Source of the DNA: Beroe ovata
Lineage: Eukaryota > Ctenophora > Nuda > Beroida > Beroidae
NCBI GenBank assembly: GCA_946803715.1
Contig: CAMPET010000001.1
Coordinates: 1,051,637-1,072,106, forward strand
DNA: 20,470 nucleotides
Reading direction: 5' to 3'
In this document: positions 13,250-20,470 of the stretch, in pieces
Position numbering within the stretch: the stretch's first letter is position 1
Layout of the letters: each line of letters opens with the position of its first letter
Made by a program: the position numbers and the translations under genes
The notes under the pieces: generated by a model
Databases searched by the model: none
Seen by the model: the letters and a program-made list of their open reading frames with translations, nothing else
What the model was told of the DNA's origin: nothing

Positions 13250-14218
13250 TCATCCTACAGAGACTGTAGGGGCGGCAGCAGCAGCAGCGTTCTGCTCAAC
13301 ATCGCTTCCTTTACCAGACTCATCGGCACCTGACTTCGCGTTCTTATCCTCTGAATCCACAACCATCTCTCCCGACTTTTCCTCTTTCTTCCCACTTTCC
13401 TTATCCCTTTTCTTCGACTTCTTTTCCTTCTTATCTGACTTCCTCCTCGACTTATCTTTCCCCCTCTTCACACTCCTAGATCTGGATCTACTTGCGGAGC
13501 TGCTCCTGGACCGACTCCGGGACGAACTCCGTGACCTCCGTCTCCTCTTTCGTCGTCTGTGCCGGTCACGGGATCGGGATCGTGATTCCCCGTCCCTGAT
13601 CCCCTTCTTCCGGCACACGTCCATAGTGTCCTCCGCGTCCCCCTTCAGCTCTCGACATCGGTAACACTCCCGGTTTCGGGCGAAGTTGTTCTGCTGACAC
13701 CGCACACACGTCCAGTCTCCAGGCCGGATCTCGAAGGGTCGGCCCCCGGTCGTGCTGTAGTAGTAGAGCGACCCATCTCGTCCAACACGATACTCTGGTC
13801 CGCCCTGTTCCCGCCAGTAGGAATCGCTGTAACGTGATGGCCGAGACCGGGAACTGGACCGGCGACGTCTTCGCCTGTCCCGAGACCGGCTCCGACGACG
13901 CCGACTGTCGCGATCCCGTGAACGTCGTGATGATCGCTTATCTCGGGATTTGCTTCGCGAACGAGATTTTGATCTGGATCGGGATTTTGATCTCTCCTTT
14001 GAGCGAGACTTTGATCTCTCCTTTGAGCGAGACTTTGATCTCCCTTTTGAATGAGATCTAGATCTTTCCTTAGAGCGTGATCTGGACTTATCTTTTGAAG
14101 GAGATCTTGATTTTTCCTTCGATCGGGACCTTGACTTCCCTTTGGACGGTGATCGAGATTTGTCTCGTGACCTCGATCTAGATTTAGAGCCAGATCTAGA
14201 GGGAGACCTAGAGCCCAT
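13250..14218 (-). CDS. RS-rich protein with one RanBP2-type zinc finger
   Basis: This is a predicted nuclear RNA-binding or splicing-associated protein of 322 aa. Residues 1-128 are RS/KS dipeptides, largely an eight-residue repeat (KSRSKERS and relatives). Residues 129-167 form a conserved-looking non-RS segment rich in Tyr and Gly (including GSLYYYSTTGG). A RanBP2-type zinc finger follows at 168-189 (GDWTCVRCQQNNFARNREC, with C171, C174, C185, C188 and the RNA-contact-type Asn/Phe). A second RS/KR-rich region (212-280) and an acidic, Ala-rich tail complete it. RanBP2 fingers of this type bind single-stranded RNA in ZRANB2, but here there is one finger, flanked by RS on both sides, so orthology to ZRANB2 is not established. 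The CDS has no intron. The ATG is chosen where the RS region begins; the 16 codons upstream end in an acceptor-like CACCATAG and are probably leader. Confidence 0.85.
   Translation of the reverse strand: MGSRSPSRSGSKSRSRSRDKSRSPSKGKSRSRSKEKSRSPSKDKSRSRSKERSRSHSKGRSKSRSKERSKSRSKERSKSRSRSKSRSRSKSRDKRSSRRSRDRDSRRRRSRSRDRRRRRRSSSRSRPSRYSDSYWREQGGPEYRVGRDGSLYYYSTTGGRPFEIRPGDWTCVRCQQNNFARNRECYRCRELKGDAEDTMDVCRKKGIRDGESRSRSRDRHRRRKRRRRSRSSSRSRSRSSSASRSRSRSVKRGKDKSRRKSDKKEKKSKKRDKESGKKEEKSGEMVVDSEDKNAKSGADESGKGSDVEQNAAAAAAPTVSVG
13970..14170 (-). repeat. Coding 24-bp repeat (RS octapeptides)
   Basis: The first part of the zinc-finger gene is built from 24-bp units encoding KSRSKERS-like octapeptides. 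Two neighbouring units at about 13985-14040 are almost identical at the DNA level, which suggests recent duplication. Older units further upstream have diverged (KSRSPSKG, KSRSRSKE). Confidence 0.85.
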
Positions 14219-14571
14219 TGCTATGGTGAGATGTAGATTAATCAATTGAAAGTTATCAATTAACATTTAATTTTTGAAAAAGTCGAGTAAAATGGAGACA
14301 CAATTGTTTCTCACATGCTTGGCAGCATAGGAATACAGAATTGGTGGGTCGAAGCATCGAATAAGACTTGAGAGAAATCAAAATTTCCAATAAATTAGAT
14401 TAATTTTGTGAAACAAAAAGTCAAACGCATCAACTAAATAATCGGAATGAGGTGATTTGATTGTCAACGAAAATGTACATGAAATTTACAACGAACATGA
14501 TTGATGAGTATAATACATAATGAGATGCATAATTTCCTAGGTATAAATGTAGAAATCAGAACTATAAAGCA
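14219..14571. other. Spacer between zinc-finger gene and reticulon gene
   Basis: This 353-bp AT-rich spacer contains no gene. It must hold the reticulon 3' UTR and the zinc-finger gene leader. A minus-strand ATTAAA lies at 14268-14273, about 50 nt before the zinc-finger gene ATG, and could serve the reticulon transcript, so the two transcripts may nearly touch or overlap. Confidence 0.6.
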
Positions 14572-15540
14572 TTACGTTGACCAAAGATAAGAAAATAAGT
14601 TCGGTATTTTCCCTTGATCATCCGAAAGAAAATACTTGACAAACAGAACAATTATAATCCCAGATACCGAGGCAGAAATAAGATCTTTAGACTGGGAAAC
14701 AATGCTGTTTTTCCTACCACCCACGTTCAAACTCTCTTTGATCTTGAAATGAGCATTGACAAGTCCCGTTATTGGATTTTCTTCATACATTTCGACAAGA
14801 GATTCACATTTCTCTGCATGGTCCATGTACAGTTTAGGCAGAGTGAATATCAAACAGACTTTGATCATCAGAAAGAGGCAGAGATCGTCTATGTAAGCCC
14901 AGACCAGCCAAACAAGGGCCACAAACCTTAGTGTAAGTCCGAAACTCTGCACAAGGACTATTCTTGCGATGAAATCAACTGATCCGGTAATGAGGCTGAG
15001 CAGCAAGCTTGATATTGATTCTTGAGCTGACTCAGGTATTGTGATTGTTCTGGAAAGGAGGGATGCGAAAGGGTGCGTTACAGTGCTGGATGTGGTAGCT
15101 TGGATGAGTGCGCACCCACCCACGAATAGCAGCATGACAATCAGCAGGCTCAGGAGGGAGGAGGTGAGCAGGTAGATGAATGAGTGACTCCTCAGAATGA
15201 AAAGTGATGTCAGCATCCAGAGGAGTGTGAACAAGGACCTGGATATATTCTTCCAGAGAACTATGTCTTTGATTCGATGGTCGAAATGACAAACCCATGT
15301 GAGCCCATATCTGTCATTTTGAGAGGTCAATTCTGTCGATGTGGTGCCGTCCTGGGAGTTTTTCCGATTTTTCAGACCGGAAATTACAGCGGATGATCGC
15401 TGTAGTTCGAGTAGAGTCGGTCCGCCGTCATCCTTATTCTTTACCTTGGTCAAGTTGTAGTTGAACGACTTGCCATCGACGAAGTTATCGTCATGTGACT
15501 CCACATTGTCCATACCTAAGACCTGGAAAATAGAGGACAT
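14572..15540 (-). CDS. RTN: Reticulon-domain protein, ER membrane shaping
   Basis: Reticulons insert as hydrophobic hairpins in the endoplasmic reticulum and stabilise tubule curvature (family knowledge). The 322-aa product has a hydrophilic N-terminus (1-88), then a reticulon homology domain at about 90-252. That domain starts RIKDIVLWKNISRS, has a first long hydrophobic hairpin (102-147), the family motif HPF (156-158) before a Ser/Glu-rich loop, a second hairpin (192-235), and ends TLPKLYMDHAEKCESLVE, matching the vertebrate VPVIYERHQAQID region. Unusually, about 70 residues follow and include a further hydrophobic segment (about 288-305). The CDS has no intron. The start is uncertain: codons 1-6 end in TTTTCCAG, a good splice acceptor, so translation may begin at Met10 (15513) with an upstream untranslated exon. 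The sequence is divergent, but hairpin spacing and the HPF and YMDH motifs favour reticulon over FAM134 or ARL6IP1. Confidence 0.87.
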   Translation of the reverse strand: MSSIFQVLGMDNVESHDDNFVDGKSFNYNLTKVKNKDDGGPTLLELQRSSAVISGLKNRKNSQDGTTSTELTSQNDRYGLTWVCHFDHRIKDIVLWKNISRSLFTLLWMLTSLFILRSHSFIYLLTSSLLSLLIVMLLFVGGCALIQATTSSTVTHPFASLLSRTITIPESAQESISSLLLSLITGSVDFIARIVLVQSFGLTLRFVALVWLVWAYIDDLCLFLMIKVCLIFTLPKLYMDHAEKCESLVEMYEENPITGLVNAHFKIKESLNVGGRKNSIVSQSKDLISASVSGIIIVLFVKYFLSDDQGKIPNLFSYLWST

Positions 15541-15879
15541 GCTGCACTCTTTAAGATATTTTGATCATTTTCTGATATTCTGAATTCTTTTAATCAGAGA
15601 GAGAAAGTTAAATTAAAGCGGTTAAGCAACGTTTCATCAAGAACATCGTGGTTAAAGATATCAGGTATTCAATTAATCATAACATTTGTCAGGCTTGTAC
15701 TCCATACAAGCAATACATTTGGCTTGCTACGCATGTAAGAAGGGTAAGAAGCATAACTTAGAACATCACAATCTGGGCAAAAGCTACGGAGAGTTTGTAT
15801 AGGAAGCATATGTGATATGACAGGGAGACGTTCATTGCAATACATTCCATGGCTGGAAGCTTTGACTCATCTCAATCTG
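15541..15879. other. Spacer between reticulon gene and SNRPC
   Basis: This 339-bp spacer holds no recognised gene. It includes the SNRPC 3' UTR. A minus-strand ATTAAA occurs near 15588, and a small 7-bp stem (GCTTGTA, five-base loop, TACAAGC) lies at 15693-15711. Confidence 0.6.
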
Positions 15880-16524
15880 CTACATTCCATTAGGGTTCAT
15901 CATCATACCAGGGGGCATGGGTCCCCTTATCCTCATTCCCATCTGCATAGGGGGACGACTCATTTGAAGGGGAGGGCCACTTCCTGGTGGACCTACAGGA
16001 CCTGAAATTGCATTCCATGTATATTCAATGTAAAGCCAAACAGCATAGTTTATTTTAAAAATTCGTCTCTTACTTCAATGGAAGAGTTCAAATCAATAAC
16101 TCTTACTGACCTCTAAGTGGTACCTGACCAGGTCTGATTAATGGACCCCCTATCATACCCATAGAGGGGGGACCTCTAGCGACCATGACCGGCATTACAT
16201 TTACAGGCTGGTGTATCAAGACTTGTGATGTTTGGTGATTGTTCATCTTCATCTGAGCAGTTGTCTGGTCTATGAGTGATTGTGCCTGGTCTTCCATCCA
16301 CTTGGTATAGTATATCCTCACATTCTCTCTGAAATTTACAATAACCAAGTTATAACCAGTTGCCAGACTGCTTATATGTATAATGATCAAAATTGAAATA
16401 ATGGAGTGAGTGACAGTGTTATCAGGACATACTTGTGCTTCCTTCCTCCATTATGTGTCTTCCTCACAGAAGGGGAGTCATGTGTAAGGTAAGTGTCGCA
16501 GTAATCACAATAGTATTTTGGCAT
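15880..16524 (-). CDS. SNRPC: U1 small nuclear ribonucleoprotein C (3 coding exons)
   Basis: U1-C is a core U1 snRNP protein that stabilises pairing of U1 snRNA with the 5' splice site. Coding exons are 16433-16524, 16111-16328 and 15880-16001; introns are 104 and 109 bp with GT-AG ends, and the frame is kept. The 143-aa product begins [20 protein letters not shown], almost identical to the human protein, with the matrin-type C2H2 zinc finger C6, C9, H24, H30. The second exon continues with [20 protein letters not shown], the conserved helix after the finger. The C-terminus is the usual Pro/Met/Gly-rich tail (GPMPPGMMM). At 143 aa it is slightly shorter than human U1-C (159), the difference lying in the low-complexity tail. 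The first intron falls just after the zinc finger (GGRKHK). The start is certain because the N-terminal Met-Pro-Lys is conserved. Confidence 0.97.
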
Positions 16525-18334
16525 TCTATTCGCCTGATCCAAGGTTTTATTCAATAAGCAAAATTGTTGTGGTGATTTCAGCTTACAGGTAACAAAACAA
16601 TTAAGCTCAACAGACACCAGGTATACTAAACGTGAACACAAAACCTCATATATATATCCTACATGTTGCTATAATGATGATCTGAATAATTATATCATTG
16701 ACAGTACTGAAATAATCTTTTTCAAGATCTTGTATGGAATTAACTTTATAGCTCTCTAATACAATCTATATTTCAGTAAAACTTCAAGGAAGAAGGCCTA
16801 CATTCAATTGTCCCTCAATTGTGCAAACAAATGAGTCAAAGGCTGCCATTGAAGGAAGTATTGAAAACTGAACATTTGACACAAAATTGCAATTTGGCAA
16901 ATTTTCCACAACAGGGAATCATGAGAACCCCAGTCAATGTGCATTGACATCTGATCCAATTTGCTAAAACAAGAATAACAATTTCAATAGAAATAAATTA
17001 CTCAATCCTACAATTTACTAAATCCTAAAGATAAGACATCCATGGAAAGCATTGCACAAGACAAGATATGTTCTTTATTATTCACGTCCTCCTACATAAA
17101 TCAGCTGATTTAATTAATACATAGTACAATTCAACAAGTTGGTTTAGTCCATAATCTACGTATCTCTTCTTATGGGTCTTCTTGCTCCACAGTTCTTCAA
17201 TTCCTCAAAGCCACTGGTTCTAACTCCATCACATAAAAACACACTTCACAGAATTATCGCTTGTCTTATCAGACAGTTTGCTAATGGTCAGCATATCATA
17301 CAGTTACCAATTCCTGAGTAACAAAGAAGTCCCACTGCAATTATGAAAACTATAGAACATAATGCACAAGGTCTTTGAACAAGCAAAAAGTCTGTCAAAT
17401 ACAATGCCAAGAGAGTCAAATGATTCTGCAGCATTATTGGTGAAACAGGCTTGGGGATGAAAAGTAGTGGGAGGAGCCATTGCATGCAATACATCCTGTA
17501 AATACTACATGATGTCATTGGAAGCCATAGAATCAATGTGAAAGGTGACTTGTGGAGTTGACCCAATTGCAAAATGCACTAGCTAGCAAATCAGATAACT
17601 ATATTCTACTCACTATGTAACAGCAATTGACCAATGAGATAGTAGATACTAATAGATCATAAATTCAATTAACCAACAATGATATCAACTTGAAAACTCT
17701 GTAATAATTCAATCTATGGTAAAATGAAGTGCAGCTCTTAATAAGACATAAAATACGAAAATTGGTTGGGAAATTCAAATTTCTTGATCGTTGATAAACC
17801 CTGTTGACACTTATTCACAGACTTTGGATTTGCATCGGTGGGGGGGTTTAGCGTCGTCGAACAAATTGAAATTAATGACAAATATGCAATATGAAAGGGC
17901 TTTCAAGGAAATGAATGAAATTGAAAGGCCAGTAAAGGCGTGCGCGTGAGATCGAGAAACCTTGGCTGTCGATGATAACCCTGTTGAGAATTTCATTGAA
18001 TTGCGCACGCGCCGCAAATCCAAAATCATTCTCGCGTCAGCGCTTTTAATTATTTTCGTCAACTGAGCCGGGCGCCCGGGCAGTGGGCTAAGCATTGCCA
18101 AGCAAAAAACCAAAGTCCTGGTCATGGGTTGTGGTCGATTAAAATTTTTGCTGGATGAATTTAACCTCAATACCTGTCCACTGTTTCTTGCACGCGCCTA
18201 GTTTATATGTCCATGTCATGTTATATCGAAGGCCGAAACCTATACGCCTCGGCCTACGGGCAATGGAATTTCATCGACTTCTTTCCGAGCTACGTGACGC
18301 GCAAGGATGCAGAGATCGAGAATCAGATTCGGAG
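16525..18334. other. Region upstream of SNRPC, no gene assigned
   Basis: The first kilobase (to about 17800) is AT-rich and contains only short open stretches without recognisable domains; those at 17288-17572 begin at non-ATG codons or are low quality. From about 17930 GC and CpG rise (GCGTGCGCGTGAG, TTGCGCACGCGCC, GGGCGCCCGGG), suggesting a promoter or CpG-rich block. An ATG-initiated 70-codon frame at 18207-18416 (+) is discussed as a weak candidate only. The SNRPC leader and promoter should lie on the left side of this region. Confidence 0.55.
17930..18310. promoter_or_regulatory. CpG/GCGC-rich block
   Basis: GCGC-containing clusters recur here (GCGTGCGCGTGAG at about 17939, TTGCGCACGCGCC at 18001, GGGCGCCCGGG at 18070, CACGCGCC at 18191, GACGCGCAAGG at 18297) within an otherwise AT-rich flank. 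The texture matches the block upstream of KAT6. Which gene it serves is unclear: the SNRPC start codon is 1.4 kb to the left, and no gene to the right is recognised. Confidence 0.4.
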
Positions 18335-18374
18335 GTTAAGACGGAGAGCTAGCTCAGTAGCTCTCCGTCTCAAC
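18335..18374. repeat. Short hairpin, 16-bp arms
   Basis: AGACGGAGAGCT (18339-18350) pairs exactly with AGCTCTCCGTCT (18359-18370) around an 8-nt loop. Extending outwards, GTT(A/G) pairs with CAAC, so 15 of 16 positions match. It sits 18 bp from a second, larger foldback. Confidence 0.9.
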
Positions 18375-18392
18375 GGCTTTACCGACTACCGA

Positions 18393-18482
18393 GTTGTCAG
18401 ATTTTATTTGACATGACCCCTGTTTCTTTCTCTGTTCTTGCGCGCGCGAGAACAGAGGTCATATGAAATAAAATCTGACAAC
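18393..18482. repeat. 90-bp foldback, 33-bp arms
   Basis: The left arm at 18393-18425 (beginning GTTGTCAGATTTTATTT) and the right arm at 18450-18482 match as inverted repeats at 29 of 33 positions, including an exact 17-bp outer block. A separate inner hairpin, CTCTGTTCT/AGAACAGAG, brackets the loop TGCGCGCGCG. In a minus-strand transcript two of the four mismatches become G-U pairs. A foldback/MITE remnant or a hairpin RNA gene are both possible. There is no coding capacity and no clear target-site duplication. Confidence 0.85.
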
Positions 18483-19288
18483 CGATAGGTTACTGGTAAA
18501 ATATTATGATTGTGACAAGGTGCGGCGCACTCGTCACTCATACTTCACAGTGAAATGCAACACAACGGGATTTAGTGATTTACGTTGAATTAATAATAAT
18601 AATATTAAATGCATGTAAATTCAAAGTAAATTTAATTCTAAATGCATGTCTGCTCATGCTGCGAGAACAGAACAGGCAATTCAAACTTATTTTCTCAATC
18701 TAATTTCAACAAAAACTAAAATCATAATATCATTATCATTTAAGTCAACAGAGCTGACATAGTGATTGGGACACCGACAACTAGAACTACTAGCTAGAAG
18801 TAGAAAGGCGTATTCATTAGGGCATAGAAAATCCATCATTTACGAATAAAGTTGAGTGTCACTGTCACTTTCAGTGTCACTGTTTCAGTAAGATATCGCT
18901 ACCTCTCAATCGTATGGACTAAAAAGTCGTGAGTTACTATAGTATTCAGTAGAACTCAAGAGGTTCAGCCCGAGTATCATAGGGGCAACAATCTAATGTC
19001 AACTTCATCGTCACCAGATTGAGCAAACCACTACCAGGCTTGATAAACAACTCGCGATTATTAGCTGCTCCGAACCCATGATGGTGGTCGTATCATTGGA
19101 GGCCGAATCTTTGATCACTGCATCGTGCTGATAGTGATATCAACACTGCGTTCGACACTCACCAGTCAACTCTGAAAATAAATTAGGTGAGAGATAGAAT
19201 CAATCCCTACGATCCTCATCTAAAGTATTTGAACACAAGTCACGTCTGAAACAGAAAAACATTCCGAATTTCAAATCTCCTTTCTCCC

Positions 19289-19296
19289 TATAAATA
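19289..19296 (+). promoter_or_regulatory. Forward TATA box
   Basis: CTATAAATAG contains TATAAATA, a strong animal TATA consensus, on the plus strand. The first downstream ATG opens only an 11-codon frame; the next opens 43 codons (19394-19525). No downstream gene is recognised, so use as a promoter is unproven. Confidence 0.3.
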
Positions 19297-19741
19297 GCAC
19301 AAATGGAGTCCACGAAGTGTACCGTGACTCTCAGCTAGGAGAGGAGGTGGGAAGGAGGGGTGAAATTCGTGCTCGGCTGAAGGTTGGAACTCATGACAAG
19401 AGGACTCCTACAGGAGGGAGCGATGTTACACGGGCAGACTGTCACGCAGAATATAGCCTCGGTATTCTACGAAATTATAAACGGAGGAGAATTATACGGT
19501 CACAATGTCGTTCCCCATGGTTAAGTAACTGGTCTATCAGGCGGATAAACAGATGGACACGGCTATCCTTAACTTGTGCAGATAATATCGCACTGGGAGA
19601 CGCGGAATTATGTGAACTATATACACCTAGATCCATGATGGGTTCCGGTCTTATTCCAGGAGGACGGGTTCTGTTGTTATGGAGACAGCCGAGGAGGTAG
19701 GAGTGCCCTCCTTCTACACTGCACGGAACGATTAACAAACA

Positions 19742-19778
19742 CACGTGACAAGGAGTCACGTGACACGTGCATCACGTG
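19742..19778. promoter_or_regulatory. Cluster of four CACGTG E-boxes
   Basis: CACGTG occurs at 19742, 19757, 19764 and 19773, four copies in 37 bp. The second lies in the ten-base palindrome GTCACGTGAC, the preferred form for USF/MITF/TFE-type bHLH-zip factors. The spacing is irregular, so this is not a tandem repeat. It probably marks a promoter or enhancer of a gene outside or only partly inside the window. Confidence 0.5.
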
Positions 19779-20146
19779 CCCGGTTAGTCCTGCTTTACTT
19801 GGCTACTCCTCTCTTATATTAGCGCTCTTTAGAACGACAATAATCCACGTTCAGAACGAGCTAATTGGTAATCGGGCATAGTTACTCCTCAGTAAACGAC
19901 AAGCTGATTGATTGATAATCGATAGGAAGATCTCTATTAAGAGAAAGTTTCTTACGCACGTGTAGGGAAAATGAGATATTACAACCTGGGAGTAGATAGT
20001 TAGCCAAAAATAGGGCTTAATTAGCCAATCGGACTCCATTAATTCACCGCGATGAATAGCCATGCGCTCACTGCGCGCGGCACACATCACAATCACATAG
20101 CTGCTGCAAGAGTGCGGGTAATATACATACAGAGAGAGAGTGTGTG

Positions 20147-20470
20147 TAGTGCACTCTACCACCAGTGAACTGGTCAGTAGTGCACTCTCCCAGCAGTTAA
20201 CTGGTCAGTAGTGCACTCTACCAGCAGTTAACTTGTCAGTAGTGCACTCTATCACCAGTGAACTGGTCAGTAGTGCACTCTACCACCAGTGAACTGGTCA
20301 GCAGAGGTGCACTCTACCACCAGTGAACTGAGCAGTAGTGCACTTTACCACCAGTTAACTGGTCAGTAGTGCACTCTACCACCAGTGAACTGGTCAGTAG
20401 TGCACTCTACCACCAGTGAACTGGTCAGTAGTGCACTCTACCACCAGTGAACTGGTCAGTAGTGCACTCT
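20147..20470. repeat. 31-bp tandem satellite made of two palindromes, runs off right edge
   Basis: Ten contiguous copies plus a 14-bp partial copy are present: one 28-bp first copy, eight of 31 bp and one of 34 bp (20299-20332). Each unit contains AGTGCACT, a perfect palindrome, and ACCAGT(T/G)AACTGGT, which is a perfect 14-bp palindrome in the T form and has one mismatched pair in the G form. Copies at the right are identical to one another, while the leftmost copies differ, suggesting recent expansion or homogenisation to the right. There are no unique spacers. Confidence 0.97.

Larger units (their letters stand above)
18483..20146. other. Intergenic region right of the foldbacks
   Basis: No gene is supported. 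Open stretches at 19317-19700 (+) and 19475-19759 (-) both begin at GTG and overlap each other. A 43-codon ATG frame at 19394-19525 (+) lies 100 bp downstream of a forward TATA box but shows no known domain. Regulatory-looking items are the TATA box at 19289 and an E-box cluster at 19742-19778. Close to the right end an AG/GT microsatellite (about 20131-20146) leads into the satellite. Confidence 0.6.

Noticed and set aside
17288-17572. 94-codon hydrophobic minus-strand frame upstream of SNRPC
   Set aside because: It begins at TTG, overlaps another open frame, and has no family resemblance or supporting splice context.
17811-18170. 119-codon minus-strand frame
   Set aside because: No recognisable domain; it spans the transition from AT-rich to CpG-rich DNA, where reduced stop frequency explains openness.
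18345-18400. A-box-like TAGCTCAGTAG in the small hairpin, possible tRNA or tRNA-derived SINE
   Set aside because: No B box follows, and the flanks pair with each other as a simple hairpin, which explains the sequence better.
19317-19759. Overlapping 127-codon (+) and 94-codon (-) frames
   Set aside because: Both begin at GTG, overlap antisense to each other and show no domain.
20147-20470. CRISPR-like array
   Set aside because: The repeats are contiguous with no unique spacers, and the DNA is from an animal; it is a tandem satellite.

Overview
The window reads as nuclear DNA of an invertebrate animal with a compact, AT-rich genome. Introns are GT-AG and short (60 to 447 bp), genes are 1 to 4 kb apart, and the proteins are animal-type: a KAT6/MOZ acetyltransferase with winged helices and a double PHD finger, PRP4 kinase, a reticulon and U1-C. 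A sponge or another early-branching or compact-genome marine animal would fit, but the sequence alone does not fix the taxon. Five protein-coding genes are supported and all lie on the minus strand. I see no rRNA, tRNA, CRISPR, viral or transposase-coding sequence.

Layout from left to right. 1-1582: non-coding, opening in a (CA)n microsatellite. 1583-4657: KAT6-type histone acetyltransferase, 1,024 aa, with an uninterrupted CDS and probably an intron in its 5' leader. 4658-6211: intergenic, with a dense GCGC/CpG cluster (about 5,110-5,460) and two palindromic elements. 6212-11502: PRPF4B (PRP4 kinase), reconstructed from 15 coding exons that join in frame to give 1,006 aa; intron 7 carries a 24-bp minisatellite and intron 8 a duplicated splice acceptor. 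11503-13249: non-coding, with a candidate PRPF4B core promoter, a perfect CRE and a GATA-motif cluster. 13250-14218: an RS-rich protein with one RanBP2-type zinc finger. 14572-15540: a reticulon-domain membrane protein with an unusual extra C-terminal hydrophobic segment. 15880-16524: SNRPC (U1-C), three coding exons, 143 aa. 16525-20146: no gene I can support; it holds a CpG-rich stretch, two adjacent foldback hairpins, a forward TATA box and a tight cluster of four CACGTG E-boxes. 20147-20470: a 31-bp tandem repeat built from two palindromes, running off the right edge.

Three of the five genes act in pre-mRNA splicing: PRPF4B in tri-snRNP and B-complex activation, SNRPC in 5' splice-site recognition, and the RS/zinc-finger protein by inference. 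The other two act in chromatin (KAT6) and in shaping the endoplasmic reticulum (reticulon). The shared strand may be coincidence; nothing here shows an operon or trans-splicing. I found no clear new multi-gene system. The most unusual elements are the palindromic satellite, the foldback pair at 18,335-18,482, the E-box cluster, the duplicated acceptor and the extended reticulon.
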